Positions 27,270 through 41,400 of a DNA stretch of 64,000 nt are shown piece after piece (the stretch's first letter is position 1; each line of letters starts with the position of its first letter). The DNA is from Homarus americanus. Its lineage: Eukaryota > Arthropoda > Malacostraca > Decapoda > Nephropidae. The notes beneath the pieces are model-generated. The model saw only the letters and a program-made list of their open reading frames with translations. It made no database searches and had not been told where the DNA came from. Both the position numbers and the translations under genes were made by a program. The stretch covers positions 96,001-160,000 of the forward strand of contig NW_024751924.1 of the NCBI RefSeq assembly GCF_018991925.1. Reading direction: 5' to 3'.

Positions 27270-29794
27270 TACCAGCAGAATTATACACCGTGGGAATCTT
27301 TGGGAACACAGTGTACAATATCAATGCGAATAATAAAAAATGTCCGCCAAAATTATGAACGACCCCTCAACCACCTGGGCCAATAAACTGTGCGTACTGT
27401 ATTACTTACTACCTGTCCACCTTCAGAAGTCACAGGTGTCGTCATGGGCATTCAGATGATGTAGCTACCAATTGCTAAAGTGGTCAATCTCTTTTTTGAA
27501 GTAGGAGGAATCAAGCAAGAGTTGAGCGACTGAACAATATACGTAAACAAAGACGTCAAAAGTAATAATAACGCCTCTCCATTCCTGGTGGCCAAAGGGG
27601 CAATAATCACACTCGCTCCATAGGCAAGATGGAGCTCTAAATTCCCCTCTGAAAAGTAGACAACAACTGCTGGTATTCATGATACATATTAAAATTACTA
27701 ACTCCAAAAGCCTTCCCACTACAGAATACAGAAGCTTTAATAATTCTGGGTAGCTAAATATACTGTGGTTCACAATACAGGACGACACACTCACTCCCAG
27801 GCTCATGTAGGCACCTAACACTATTCTCTCTAGATACCCTGTTTTTACATCCTGGACAGCTACAAGCATGGAGCCAAATATTTTATATTCAGACACATCC
27901 AACCGATATCATTCCTTCTCCAGATACTAAACTTTGAGAATTTTGCAATCCTCTGCCCTAAATTCCCTGTTATCTCCAGCCACACTCAGAAAATGAACAA
28001 TCTGGTGAGCTCCAGCAGACAGTTTCTATGTGTGTTCTCAGCCAAGTGCTGTGTGGAAAAGGTAAATAAAATTCAGACTTTACAGTTTGCCAAAACAAAA
28101 AAAGAAACAGAGATTGGTACAAAATTATAAATTATATGTGTTTCCAATAATTATCCCTATACTGTTTAAGTAAATTTAATTAGTTTTAGAGGTTGACTTA
28201 TAAATGAACTCCAATGGCTGTGTAGACCTATATTTTTCAGATGGTCTAAAAGCACAATTTATGCAATAGTTTACATACTGTAATTACAAAACCAATGAAG
28301 GACTGATAACTGTTCCATACACTCACAGTTGATTTCTCATGTGGTCATCATTGGGATGGTAACTTTTTCATACTGCATATACCAGTACAGTACAGTAGCT
28401 ACACATCTGAAGGTTGGTTCAATCACTTAAATACTGTATAGTATAGTACTCTGGCCAAAGGAATAAAAAATAAATAAAACACTGAATTATAGTCCTGTAG
28501 TTATGCAAAAATTCCCGCTGTCATCTTTGAGAGATCTAACTGAAAATATTGTGGTTAAAAATAAAGAATGATTCAAAATGCACACATGTCAAAATTTTCC
28601 AACTGATACAGTATTCAATAAGATACATTCTGAAATAATTACATGAAAAGATACAAAATTCACCAAATATATAAAAACAAGTGAAAACAACATATGTGGT
28701 ATAGACATTAATATGCAAGATACACTGTAACGCTTGGGAGTAAAAAAGGAACAATATTACCTTCGCATGGGGTGGCTTGGGGTGGGTTTTCAGCAGGAAG
28801 GGGTTAAGTAACGGTAGCAACTTACAACTCACAGTAACGTTTCAACCAATCAGTGAAATTCCATTGTGGAGTTGTAGAATTGACATCAAAGAATAATCAT
28901 TCAAAATACTGTAGTACAGTATTTCTGTAGGGGACAAGGAATCACAGATAAAAAGGGAATTACGGAGAAAAAAAAACATAAAAGATACAAATATGAGGAG
29001 TTCCACTGAGGGAAAAAATGGAGTCCAATCAAGCGTACGAGATAACACTTGCAACACATGTAATCACGGGCCATAACTCAACAACACTAAGCACCATCAC
29101 TCTGAACATTTAACTAAGCCTTTTTGTTGCAGCAAGTTATAGTGACACAGAAAGTAAGAAAATCATGGTGACAAGGTAAAGCTCAAGTTATTGGACGCAA
29201 ATGAAAAACTGAACAGACAGATGGCTGGACACATCATCATAGCAAGCCCTGGAATTTATGGACTAAAAAATATTATGTAATGTAGGTATATGCTGCAGTA
29301 GTACCCAAGTAGTAAATTTTTAGTAATGAAATAAAATGTTAAGAATAAAAACGTTTCCTTGCTTTCTTTTTTCAACAAAAGTAAAAAGCTTCTACAGATA
29401 ATGAATAATACATCAAAACCTTTTAAAGCAATGCACAGGAGTAAGTCTAACCAGTTTTAAAAATATGAAAACTTAAAATAACAGTTCACAAAGCAAAGCA
29501 TTAACTACTGTACCGCACATCAATTTCTCACACCTCTGTACAGTACGGCACCGTGTGTACTGTACTCATTCTTTTAAAAATGCTGTACCCTGTACTGCAA
29601 TTTCTCACACAGAACGTCAAGTGTCAGGTATAATGTACTACTGCCATGTATGATGAGCAAGGATATTTCTCAATCACATTCCTCTCATCCGTAATTGAAG
29701 TGCTTGTTGAAGATTTTGCACATGCCATCATGCTTGAAGTACAAGAGACAATCTTAATTTCATAGAAAGACAAAGTTTAAAATTCTACATTGAA

Positions 29795-29900
29795 CTTAGC
29801 TGAAATATGTAAAATGATGCTGGGAGTTCCCCCTCTCAATCATACCTGGTTTGATTCCTGCATGAAAGGAAAAACTGTCAGAGATGTGTCCTGAGTCCTG
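29795..29900 (+). mobile_element. Possible degraded tRNA-SINE head
   Basis: A B-box-like GGTTTGATTCC lies at about 29849, with a weak A-box-like TTAGCTGAAAT about 50 bp upstream. Spacing is right for a tRNA-type promoter, but the A box is poor and no body is recognised. It may be chance. Confidence 0.25.
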
Positions 29901-32900
29901 TTTTTCCTGTCATATGAAGCAATACATAGGTTCTGAAGATATATGGTAGCTCGGCATATCACTCCAAGTCACAGCTATCCTGTGAAACAATTACAGTGTC
30001 CGCAACAAAGGAAACCTCCAAGAACTGCATTGTACAATACAGTACACGATAAATAGTTTCAACAGTGTAGTTAATCTGACCAGCTGTAGAGAACATAAAC
30101 CCCAGACTGAGGAAGCACTCAGCCTGGTAGAGGAGACAACTGGGGCTGAGATATGTACCAAGATCCCAATGTATCACACTAAAATTCCTTTAAACTCCCT
30201 ACAAGACCGTTCATCTTTTCCTTGACATTTTTGACTGAACCTTCCTGAAAAGAAAAATCACTGTTAATACCCTCACTGTCCACCTCCTGACCTACCCACC
30301 ACCCAAAATTGCTTATCTGTCCTGTCCACCATACCTTGCTTGCCCTGCTTGGAACTTGGATACAATTATACCTATTGGTGTTATAATTTAAATGAAACAA
30401 ATATCTTAAACATCTTTAACCCCTTCACTATGGGATGCCATACATGGGTGAATCAAAGAGTGAAAATCCCTGGACTGGTTGGATTTAATATACAGTATAG
30501 TATATCAGTACCTACAGTATACACTGTATACAATTACAGTATTCTGTACTGTACATATAAAATACTGTATTGCACAGTACCAGTACCTGAAAAGGTTATA
30601 CCATATCTACTACAGTATTAAAAATATGGATCTACAGTATTTTGTTTCATACACACAAATAACAATCAGGTAAAATCTTTGATGATCCAAAGGACTACCA
30701 GCTAATTACTGTACGCCATCCTCACCATCACTCCCCTAATACAGTATTGTAGTGCACTGTATATGTATTCACAAATATATACTGTATGGCACAGTTATAG
30801 CCGACACAAAATTCATGACCAAGTGTTCTATAAACACACTGAATCAAAAAACAATCCAGCTGCCCTTTAATGCTTCCAATTAAACAAGGAATATGCTTCA
30901 TGTTTTTACATTAACCTCAATATTGTGTGTTCCAGAAACACCCATAAATGAAGGATTGATCCATAAAACCCATTTTATACCTGAAGCTGAAGGTAAATAC
31001 TGTAATTTATATATTTTGGTCACCTTACCTTTGGGTTGAGACCCAAGAAACCCTTCAACAACAAAGGCCAGGACTAAATCATGAATAAGTTAGCCACAAC
31101 GTTCTGTCACAATGAAGTCTCCCAAAAAAAGGTAAGGAGTCATGATGTCACCCTTCACAAAACTGGCTACTGTACAGTGTAAGGATTAGCATCCAGAAAC
31201 AAACCCATTCAGTTTAGCTGACTTCTATACTACCCCTTGTCAGCTGGGGAGGTAGCTGGACCATTTCGCTCAAGTTGGTCCATGAAATGGTATTTCAAGA
31301 ACAATCCTTCATTTTTGGCTTAATACCTTCTCAAGCAACTCGTATATGGATACCACATTTAATACAATATTTTATTTGGCTAACGTCAGACGATTTCATT
31401 CAGCAGAGAAGGTACCCCATACACAAATGGTTAAGAGACCAAGCCCACCTGACCTAACCACCTTAGTGAGTCTATATGCCCCCACCTTGGGACCCAGCTG
31501 GTGATTGAGAGAATTACTCTTCCTGCCTCTGACAACCAAAACTAACTGGATTTTGTCAACTGATTGATTTAGTAAAATCATCATGCACGTTAACAATTGA
31601 TTCAGCGTGTATTATAGACCATGCAGGAATACAGTACACAGGCAGAGCAGGTAACAGTACTGTACAGAATACTGTACAGTATATATAATTTCCATTATAC
31701 CTAGACAGTGCAGGTATACAAACAATGGTATCAGGAAAACCAACAAAGCCATCAGATGATAACAGTATTTCCAGTAGAATGTTAGAATTGTGAATAAATG
31801 ACTGAATTTACTGTGCCGTACTTACAAAACCACAAGTACCGGTAGGCCACAGCATCTACTCACTGGCTAATTGACAAAAGACACAATAAACTGCCTGATT
31901 TTAGCAGGAACAAACCACAGTGAGATATATATATACTATAGCATAGCATTAGTTGCTTTAAGTGGACAGTCTTCTTGCTGTTTCATAAACATATTCAGTC
32001 ATTTTAATGCAGTTCCAAAGTTGAGAATGTGAAGTACAATGAGTTCAAGCAACAATGTTTTACAGTACTTACTGTATAAACAATATTTCCAGAAGAACTA
32101 GTTTACTGGTGCCTCCTATTGTAAAGTATTACCAGGTACAGTACCCTTAAAAAACCTCAAACATCCAGGAGATGGCAGAATGGGCTGGGTACAGTAGAAA
32201 TAAAAACACAGTAGTCACTGTACAGTACACCAATTCTGACAATCCTCTGACTGGAGTCGAGTGTCACAGCCATGAAGGGAGATAAAAATATCTGTTATGA
32301 CAAATCTGGTGGGTGAGAAATAAAAAGATAAGTGCCTGATATAAACTTCAGAAAATGGGAGTAAAAAGTTATATTTGTTACGTTAATTGTGATCCCACAG
32401 TCACACTTATGGGGTTAAACCATTAGCTGATGATATCAGATGACAAATCAACCTAATCTAACATGATCAAAAAAGTACCGGCAAGATCACGAGATTAAGT
32501 TGATTTATTTTGTTACCGGCAGCCATATTACTGTACAGTACAGTGTTAGTTTACTCATGTACTGTACTGTGTTCACCTTGAGGGATTACCATTTACACAA
32601 TGGTGATGCTTGATAGGGACAGTTCATAAGATAGATCCCCAGCTGCATTAGTAACTACCGGTACTGTAGCAGTATATATTATTTTAAGATTATACCATAC
32701 CCACTTTCTCCATTTCTCCTTTTTTATTTACACTATTAATTGAAACAAACATATCTGCAAAAATCCCTTCAACAAAAATCAGGAACTAAGGTTGGAGTCT
32801 CTTTCCTTAACTTTTACTCAGGTTAAGTTACAGTAAGATAAAGTTACATGTCATGAAACCACTGGTCTTCACAATATTATATTATTAAGTGATAAAAGCC

Positions 32901-33267
32901 AATTTAGAACAAGGAATCAACAATAAACAGCCTGGTTACATAAGGTGTAGTAAATTATTAAGGAATTTGTGGGTTAGGACAGATACCAGATATTGAAAAG
33001 TTTTTTGGGACCTTAATCCGGCACACTTTAGTCTGACTTCACAGAATCCTGCACCACACTTGTATACAATACCCGGTAAATATGGTCATAGATACAGTAC
33101 AGTAGCTACAGTATATACAGCAGCTACATGAAAAAAGTCATGAAAATATTGTTGCTGTTTGATATAGTTAAGTGGGCCTGGATTAAACGCAGGTCAATAC
33201 AGTTATGTTGGCACTTACCTTGAAATGTTGTTTAACCTTTCTTGTTTTAAACACTTGAATACCACTA

Positions 33268-33561
33268 CAGGGACTCCCCGACTTACGACGGGGTTAGGGA
33301 CCGACATCCAGGTCGAAAGTCGGAAATACTTAAATAACACATAGAAAATCGAAAATTTGGGTCTCTTTTTCTTCTCAACACCACAAAACACTCACTTTTA
33401 AGCTTGCCAGCCATTTTAAAGTGAATTATAAATGAAAATTTTGTCTGTGTACTGACTTTGGGACTCAAAAATACATAATTTGACCACATTTTGGTACGAC
33501 TGAGGCGGTCGTAAGTGCGGGTGGACGTAAGTCAAGTCGGTCATAAGTCGGGGACTACCTG
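33268..33561. mobile_element. pogo/Tigger-like MITE, 294 bp
   Basis: The left end CAGGGACTCCCCGACTTACG and the inverted right end (read inward CAGGTAGTCCCCGACTTATG) share about 20 bp. Further in on the right, inward ACTTGACTTACGTCC recalls the same motif. The element is flanked by TA on both sides (33266-33267 and 33562-33563). CAGG ends, the CCCCGACTTA core and TA duplication fit Tc1/mariner, pogo/Tigger subgroup. The internal minus-strand open frame has no transposase motif. Confidence 0.82.
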
Positions 33562-34359
33562 TACTTCCATCTTTCAAATCTCCCCTTCCACTGTGCTTTA
33601 AGTGGTGTTTTAAAAGCTAAGTTATCATGAAGAAAAACAAACCAAAGAAATTTATATCTCTAAAGAGGATAATTAACTAGAATGTATAGACATATTCTTT
33701 GAGGAAATTTTAACTCAAAGACTGTACAGTAATCAGAAAGCAAGGATGTAGTGTCTAGGCAGAGTGTTCATGAAGACAGACATAACCAACCTACCTTTCC
33801 TTACTAGAAATATTATTATACCGAGTAAAATTATAAGTTTGGTTGGGTTTTTATTTACATTTTCACCCCTTAATAATGTACCAGGTGTTTGGGCAGGTGG
33901 GCTATTATTTTTTGTTTTATTATGACAGATGCAAACATGAGCATTGTTAGGTTGTTTGGTTTTGTCTGGCATCATTAAATGGCAAATCCAGTAACTACAT
34001 ACCTACCATCACACCCCCATATATGATCTGATATTAACCCTGTAGACAAATTTGGGTTGAAAAAATAATTTATAAAATGGTGCTTTTAGGTTTTGTAAAT
34101 AGCTACCATGGGAGGTAGCCTGTGTTTTATTTTTCTATTTAGTTTCACTAGGGTTTGTGTGTTAGCTCAAGGACAATAGAAGCAAGGATTTGATGTGTAA
34201 GTGTAAATTTTATTGTAAATCCAGTGGTCAGATGAGTGAAAAGGATTTTTTCGGTGTTGGATTTGTATGCTTTTGTAATCAGAGCTGCACTGATTACGCA
34301 GGATTTAGGTGTTGCAGACTCAATCAGTACATAGCCATGATCGATCTAGGTACAGGTCT

Positions 34360-34505
34360 CATGGAGATCAGGAACCCTCGCTTACTGAGTATTTCATGCT
34401 TACAATAAATGGGGTGGAGGTGTGTGTGGGGGGGTTAGGTTATCAACTGGGTGTTTAATCATCAGGTGAAATAAGCAGCAGGGATTCTTAATTAATTTTG
34501 TTTAA
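34360..34505. mobile_element. Foldback MITE family, copy E
   Basis: The right arm GGGTGTTTAATCATCAGGTG, then AAATAAGCAGCAGGGATTC, matches the family closely. The core contains GGGGGGTTAGGTTATC. The left arm (AGATCAGGAACCCTCGCTTA) is only weakly preserved. It is about 1.4 kb inside GSK3 intron 1 from exon 1. Confidence 0.55.
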
Positions 34506-35872
34506 GCTCATCTATGGTAAAAAAAAAATTCAAAAGATAGAACGGAAAATTATAGAGAGAAATTATGGAGGCAAATGCTATGGTTACTGGGAAAACTAAG
34601 ACAAGAGAGACCTAACCCCTCGAATGTCTGCTCTAGGGTGCCGTCGACGAGGCCATAACCTTTGTCTTTCATCAACCAGTATAAAATAAAAAAATCTACA
34701 GGACTTCTTTACACCAATCTACAGTAATATAAGTAACCCAACAAACCTCTTCTATCTACAAACACTAAATTCAATCAGCATAAGAAAATAAAATGGAGAC
34801 ATGGAAGAAGGGAAAGTCTAATGAAAGTTCCAAGTGCCACCTTCAATACATGTATATAGACGTTATGAACTTTTTCCCTTATCTACACTATCATTTATTA
34901 TGTAAACATGATAAGTTATACAGGTCATGCCTTTGTCCCTGTGTAAGCCTAAGAGAATGGTTCACTGGTCATATAATATAGTCTACTCTGCATACTGAAC
35001 ACAAATTTCTCTCCACATATGATACAAAAATTACTAAAATGTCTTAAATATCATGAAAAGTATATATATATCTTGAAGATGAAATCAGTTGAGAAAAGTT
35101 TAAGAAGCTCAGGTGTATAATTAGGATACCTGGTATACGTAGGTAAAATAAATGGGTAGCTATCATTTCTACAAGAGTTGGGGTCACTTTTATTATACAT
35201 TAGAAATTGTTATAAGTTGATATTTGAGCACCTGATATCTGGTGGGGAATAGATTAGGCTTATATACCCCCTAAGACTAAACTCCCAGGTCCAGTAAGTC
35301 TAAAATATGAAGAAACTATTGATATTCCTACACTAGGCAAAGGGTGGAGGGGGTTATTTCTTCACAGAGATGTATAATCGACCTTCTACTTGTACTTTCT
35401 ATATAGTATGGTGAGGGTAGGGAGGTAGAGAGGCAGGGTAGACTAACACTCTCAGGAACCCAGAGCTCCCGGACCTGTGGAAACCATTGATATTTCTGCT
35501 AAGAAGGGTGACTGGCATGTATTATTCCACCACAGCATGAAGGAAGATTCTGCCACATGATATGGGCATGTTTGAGGAGCAGGTAGGGAAGGGTGGGGGT
35601 GGGTAAGGTGGGGTAGTGGGCGCCCGACCTCCATCAGCTGTTTTGTACCGTCTACCCATCACTCAACCAGCTCACATTGCCACGCCCTGTACTGCCCATA
35701 CACCGCCTTTTTCTCTCTATTTTCTCCTTCAGGATACGTAAGGTGCCTAAATGCGGTGAAAGAACAGAGGAAAATCTGACTAGGAGGTGAAATAAACGGG
35801 AGGAAGAGGTGTTCATAAGGTAGGGACAAGGCTGAGGGAGGACGGCCATCACGGAATGTTAAGAGTACTTAC

Positions 35873-35957
35873 TGCTTATTTTCATGCCCGGGAAGGAAAC
35901 TGAAGGTGGTCCTTTGTTTCCTTCAGCAAAGCTTGTAGTCCTGGGTCGTCCACTCAT
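35873..35957 (-). CDS. sgg: Glycogen synthase kinase-3 beta (shaggy), coding exon 1
   Basis: First coding exon of GSK3. ATG at 35957-35955 on the minus strand opens MSGRPRTTSFAEGNKGPP, then SVSFPGMKIS and one base of the next codon before donor A|GTAAGT. MSGRPRTTSFAE is identical to the start of animal GSK3 beta and contains Ser9 in an R-x-R-x-x-S Akt/PKB site. Phosphorylation there is known to create a pseudosubstrate that inhibits the kinase. The stretch between SFAE and MKIS is lineage-variable. The exon is 85 nt and joins exon 2 in phase 1 with no frame break. The start is chosen by homology. Upstream on the minus strand a 5' untranslated stretch follows, with a possible acceptor CTGCCTAGCAG near 36036-36046. 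An alternative promoter or 5' exon is possible and not resolvable here. Confidence 0.94.
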
Positions 35958-36439
35958 CGTCGAAAAGGTTCAAATAAGGAGGAAACTTACGAAAATCCCG
36001 TTTCATTTCACGCGCACGAAAGAATCAGGAGCCCAGCACTGCTAGGCAGGTCCATGTTTCCTGCTATACCACTCTACCTTCCATCTCACTAGACTTATCA
36101 CTATAATGTACACACTATAAGGGAGCCATAACCCCTAAAATACGCCACAAAGGGCCAATACATTAGTGGTATTTGCCAAAGATTTCTCCTCTGCTATGCA
36201 CTCTTGATATTCACAGCCTTACTGAGATGCGTTCCATTATTGATCCTCACATCTGAAGTTCTCAACACACGGGACTCTACCCAGCAGACGGCTTGGTCTA
36301 CTTTCCTTTTATGACCCTACCAGAACCTCCACTAGACTAAAACTTATTTATCCGGGAATATTGAACTATAAGGAATATTACTGGGTTGTGTATTAAGGTC
36401 TATATACCAAAGATAGAGAGAATATATTTTTCACCCTCA

Positions 36440-36800
36440 AGGTAAGGGTTGCCTTTGAAAGTCTGGCGCGATACACACATTATTGGAACCGAGGCCTGCC
36501 ATTGACCGAGAGGGTGACGCGCTCAGCCAATCACCGCACACAACCCATAGCGACTGGCAACGAGTCCGTTTGTTGCCACATTCACGTTTAATATATAAGA
36601 ATTCTTTAACTTTACAGCCTGTTACATAATATTTATCTAGCAAAGTTATAAAAATTATAGCTGCGTGTTGATATTTGCCAATTTGATCATCCATAAATGT
36701 TGAAATTTACTTTTCTTTGCCTCATTTTCTTAAATTTTCCTTATATATGAAGAAGGTGATCTCTGGGTATGACGTCATTAACAACTGAGGATCGATGAGC
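36440..36800 (-). promoter_or_regulatory. Possible GSK3 promoter region (CCAAT and CRE motifs)
   Basis: About 0.5-0.85 kb upstream of the GSK3 ATG there is a locally CG-richer patch with a CCAAT box (GCTCAGCCAATCACCG near 36513-36528) next to GACGCGC. A TA-rich TTATATATTA (minus strand) lies near 36590, and a palindromic CRE TGACGTCA at 36770-36777. Motif density and position suggest a promoter, but transcription start data would be needed. The GSK3 promoter may equally be further upstream. Confidence 0.3.
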
Positions 36801-37477
36801 GCACACATTTAATGAATGAACGTACTCTTAGTGTAGTAGTCTACCTGATATCCATGATACTTCTAAGGTTTTTTCAAATATATTCCAAATAAGCTTGGGT
36901 CATAAATTTCTCATAAAAAGATCCTATATGAATATCAGCTGAATTCCAGCTTCTACCAATGTTTTTGTATTCCACGTCCGAATCCGTATGTCTACTTCCT
37001 TATTTTACCTGTCTTGTCTAGTGACCTTAATGTATAAAGATCAAGAAAGGTTAAAATGTTATTTGCTGATGATATGCAAAGCATTAAATGTTGCACACCT
37101 TACACGCTGACGAAAATGATGTACCAATACTGAAACTGGTACCCCTACAGTAGTCATATTGGTTAAATTTTTGATAAGCATTATTTTTTCATACATTCCT
37201 CTAAGGCTGATTTTCCCGACAAGTCTAAATTATAAGGGACCTACTTTACACTAGACAACAAATTGAAATGTACAAGATTTCAGAAAAGTTATTAGAAACT
37301 TCAAAATTAGCTGTATAAACCACTGATCCATCTTTGAAGAGTCTCAAGTAACCTATCAAGTTAAAATCTTCCCCACTCCTTCCACCACACGACCAAGAGC
37401 CGCTGTCTCCGTACTCACCTCAAAAGAATTTATTGATTTCTCTCACAGTACAGTATTACCCTTTTCAGCATTTTTAG

Positions 37478-37773
37478 TAGCAGAGCAGACAGTAACAGAG
37501 CAGACAGCAACAGAGCAGACAGTAACAGAGCAGACAGCAACAGAGCAGACAGTAACAGAGCAGACAGTAACAGAGCAGACAGTAACAGAGCAGACAGTAA
37601 CAACAGAGCAGACAGTAACAGAGCAGACAGCAACAGAGCAGACAGTAACAGAGCAGACAGTAACAGAGCAGACAGTAACAGAGCAGACAGTAACAGAGCA
37701 GACAGTAACAGAGCAGACAGTAACAGAGCAGACAGTAACAGAGCAGACAGCAACAGAGCAGACAGCAGCAGAG
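37478..37773. repeat. 15-bp minisatellite, about 19 units
   Basis: Tandem CAGACAGTAACAGAG with a minority variant CAGACAGCAACAGAG, and one 18-bp unit carrying an extra AAC. Because 15 and 18 are multiples of three, the minus strand stays open as a leucine-serine-alanine repeat (LLLSA). That open frame lacks any other protein feature and is best treated as a repeat artefact. Confidence 0.93.
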
Positions 37774-38254
37774 CGATATATTTGGTTATATCGACTTTAA
37801 GTATTCAGTATCAATGTAATCATATACTCAGTACTGATATACAGAGACTAGTGTACATATTACTCTAGAATATATCCTTAATGACCTTAGCTATTAGACT
37901 ACACTACAATACGTTAGAAAAACAACTAACGAGAGACCAAACTGTACATGATTTATATACCATCAAGTTTAATCAGTCATCGTCAACGGATAAACAATAA
38001 CAGTCTCAATAACAAACACACAAACGCTTGATTAACTTCACTACAGTTCCTGTGTTCTATAGCGGCAAGCACCAACTGAAGACTTGAGTTCATTCAGTCG
38101 TGACGTGTTTGAGGTTGGTGTTGACTGATACTAGAGTAAAAATATGCGTGGGTGTTACAAGCATTGGGTGAGCCTGTCCTGGTACGGATATTCTTCAGGA
38201 AAATCAGTAAGAAAGCTTGAAAATTAGTAAAATGTTAAACAAAATAAATAAAAT

Positions 38255-38405
38255 ATCTCCTGAAGATTAGACATCCCAGGTTATTTCACTTAAAAGATTA
38301 ACGTCCTAACGCTATCTGGGGTTAGGTTAGCGTTAGGTTGACTTAGCGTTTGGATGATTAAGCTTAGGATGAAATAAGCTGGGGTATCTACTCTCGAAGT
38401 GATCT
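38255..38405. mobile_element. Foldback MITE family, copy F
   Basis: The best example of the family core. The left arm CTGAAGATTAGACATCCCAG, then GTTATTTCAC and GTCCTAACGCTATC, leads to core GGGGTTAGGTTAGCGTTAGG. The right arm GATGAAATAAGCTGGGGTAT ends AAGTGATCT. It lies about 2.3 kb upstream of the GSK3 ATG. The arms can pair over most of their length. Confidence 0.72.
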
Positions 38406-41400
38406 AGTTCTGTTGAGTAAAGGAAAAACACTAATAATGATAAAGCTGTTTATATAATGTATTACTACACTTCAACAACTAATGTTCTTTAAAAGGCTTA
38501 TTCTTGACTAGTAAAATACAATAGACATTAACAAATATGAAGTATGACAGATACATCACCCACAGGGAGTGACTAGAGACATGCAGGAGGAGGGGGTGGG
38601 GTGGGTGGGGATGTTACAGTTACTGATATTGGAAGGGTAACTGAAAATATAACTGAAGGAGAATATTAAGCGTTGCCAGGGTGGATACATCGCTGAAATC
38701 GCTTGTGGGAGGATGATAGATACTCAGTAAAGTTGAGCTATAAGTTTATATTAATTTAATTTGTTCATAGACAATATAAGTATACATTGTAACACACAAG
38801 AAAAAAGTGTCTTTACGGAGGGGTCCAATGAATTTCAAAACAAACACTGGATTCCTGTTGTTTCAGTGTAGGGCTGTCCAAATCCTTCGTCCGTTCTGTC
38901 ACATTTTCTAACAAAATCGTAAATATATTCTTTTTGGAGTGTGTTCATGGACAGTCTGGGAATACAAGCAACTGCACACATAAACATTAAAGGCATAAAA
39001 TGTCCACAGGCGATGCAAGTGTACAATGTATATAGACGGTGACAGGTATACAATGTACATACAGAATGCAGGTATACAACCTATGATAAGCATTTTGTCG
39101 AAGGATAGCCTTATTTCCACCTTTTTTTTTGCCAGTTGGGAACACTGCGAATACAATGCAGAAAGTGATGGCGCGACGCAGACACAGTGGATGGGGCAAA
39201 CACGCCTATGTCTGTGTGTAATAACCTAATATGCCCAAGTACTCGTATATGGACTCACTATGTCTAAGGCGGCATCACACTTGCACTTTTTGCGTCAATT
39301 CCCCAACTTGCTGTCGTTTTTCCTCGCGTTGTCATTTTCCTGGAGTGTATCCGCTCAGACAGAACGTATCGTTGATTCGTTTCCGCCTTATTAACTTGAG
39401 CCAGTTTCCGTGGTCAAGTAAAGATCGATATTTAGGATATTCATATAACATAATATATCGAGCCACGTAAAATAACTCAATTCAATTTTGAAAGTGCTCA
39501 GCATTACAATTTTAATAAACTGCTTGAGTACATTTTCAGTAAACTGCTTAAGTACGTAATTTTGTTAATGTTGGTTTTCCTAAACATATGTTTGTGTATA
39601 TCAGAAGCCCCTGGCCGGGGTTTCAAGTGTATGGACCCACTATGTCGAAGTGTATGTAAATTACCGTAAATTAAAGCTGTCCCAATTGTTTAAGACAAAG
39701 AGTGCTGAATTACTGAGCAAATAGTCGAATACACTGTGCAAATAACGTTGAATAAACAGTGAAAAATATCCGTCGGAATAATGTTCAGTTCGCTGCCCAA
39801 ATGGCCCGCGGCACAAGGAAGTGGGAAGCATTTCTCTCCTCCCTAATTTCATGTTAAAGTTTAAATTCCCCTCATCGTGTTTACTTTAAAGGGAACCAAC
39901 ATAGCTCATCTTACACCTCTGAACTTATTTATTAATATCTTCTGGCAGGGTTGGGGTGTCCTGCAGGTGGCTCCATCACCCCGTGTCCTAATTCAGCACC
40001 TCGGACCCCCTGCATGAAATCGTGGTTCCTCCCTTGCTGACACAGTACAACATGCGCTGACAATATCAACTGATTTTCACTGGCATTCTAGCAGGAAATT
40101 ATTCACTTGGTTTCACTTAACCTGATGAGTTTATTACGTGCGATTTCTTGCTAAGTTAGCTCATATATAGATAAACAGTTTTTCATATAATGCGTGTAAT
40201 GTTTACAATAAGAGAAACCATTTTAGTCAACGATTATGTCGGCAACTTGTCCTAAACACATGTATAGAAAATCGTATAGTTTGTTCCACGAATCGTACGG
40301 TAATAGTAGTAATTGTAGTCATCAGGGGCAGTACAGCACGGTAATTGGAGGTCCGTGTTAGTAAGTACCTAGAGCGGTAAGCCAGCCTGCACGCAGTGTT
40401 ACCATGGTACTCATACCGTAAAGCAGTTGTGTGCTTTTATTGTTAATATTTCTGTCATCTAAAGAGGTTTTTTATTGGTATTACTGTAATAGCGTGGGTA
40501 TATAAGAACAATTATTGACTTGATGAAAGACAACTAGAAACCTATTACTCTCGTATTCCCTGATGTTGACAAAGTGGCGCTACTGACTACAACAGCGTAC
40601 AGAAGATATTAAGAGTGTTAGAAATTCCTCAGAACTGGTGATTCGAATTATGTACGTAAAAATGATACAGGATAGATTAAAACAAGACTATAAATCTGCA
40701 CAGAGTGAGTCTCTCTTTCATAATTTTTAATTGTTGATGAACTAATGTAATTACTAACCTTGTTCCGAGCTTAAAGGCTTAGCTGGTGAAGCGCTGTATA
40801 GTAACATTATAACGTCAATGTCTTTGTCTGTGTAAAATACTATTCACAAACTATCTAGGCGTAAGTACAAATAAATTACTCTTGACAATGTAACCTTTCT
40901 GCAATAAAAACACAAAACAAAAAACACCAAGGAGCAAAAACATATGTAAATTACTCTTGACAAAATAAACTCCCTGGGTGAAAAACATAAAAAGGAAAAT
41001 AAGGAAATAAGAAAACCCCCAAATTAGAATAAATACAAATTTAATTAAATGAAAGAGCAACATTAGCGGGCGTCATGGAGGGAAACGACCAATCAGCGAA
41101 TATTATACCCGCATACGCGTTGATCCTGTGTGGTCGAGACTTGGCCAGGTGCTTTCAGTAACTGTAATGTCACTAAATTGTGGGTAATTGAACAACTGTA
41201 TTACCCTATGAACAACGGTGCATAACGCAAGTTGATATTTATGTGATTTTATTCATAAATTTTATTATAATGTATGATTCGGTTTTTTATTTGTTAGTTT
41301 TTATTTTATTTTTAATGATTAAAACCAGGACGTGTCTTAGCCAGCCTACTAGAATTCATGGGTTTCCTATATTCAGTACTCCATTTTCCTCATAATTATC

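Noticed and set aside
28799..30425. piggyBac-like element between GGGGTTAA (about 28800) and TTAACCCC (about 30418)
   Set aside because: The two ends give only a short TTAACCCC match, further bases do not pair, and nothing inside resembles a transposase.
35720..35815. A further foldback copy near GSK3 exon 1 (AGGAGGTGAAATAAACGGG)
   Set aside because: Only about 20 bp resemble an arm, the order of parts is wrong and no opposite arm was found.
37430..37753. Leucine-rich (LLLSA)n protein
   Set aside because: The 15-bp minisatellite keeps frame because its unit is a multiple of three; no domain, exon or conserved flank supports it.
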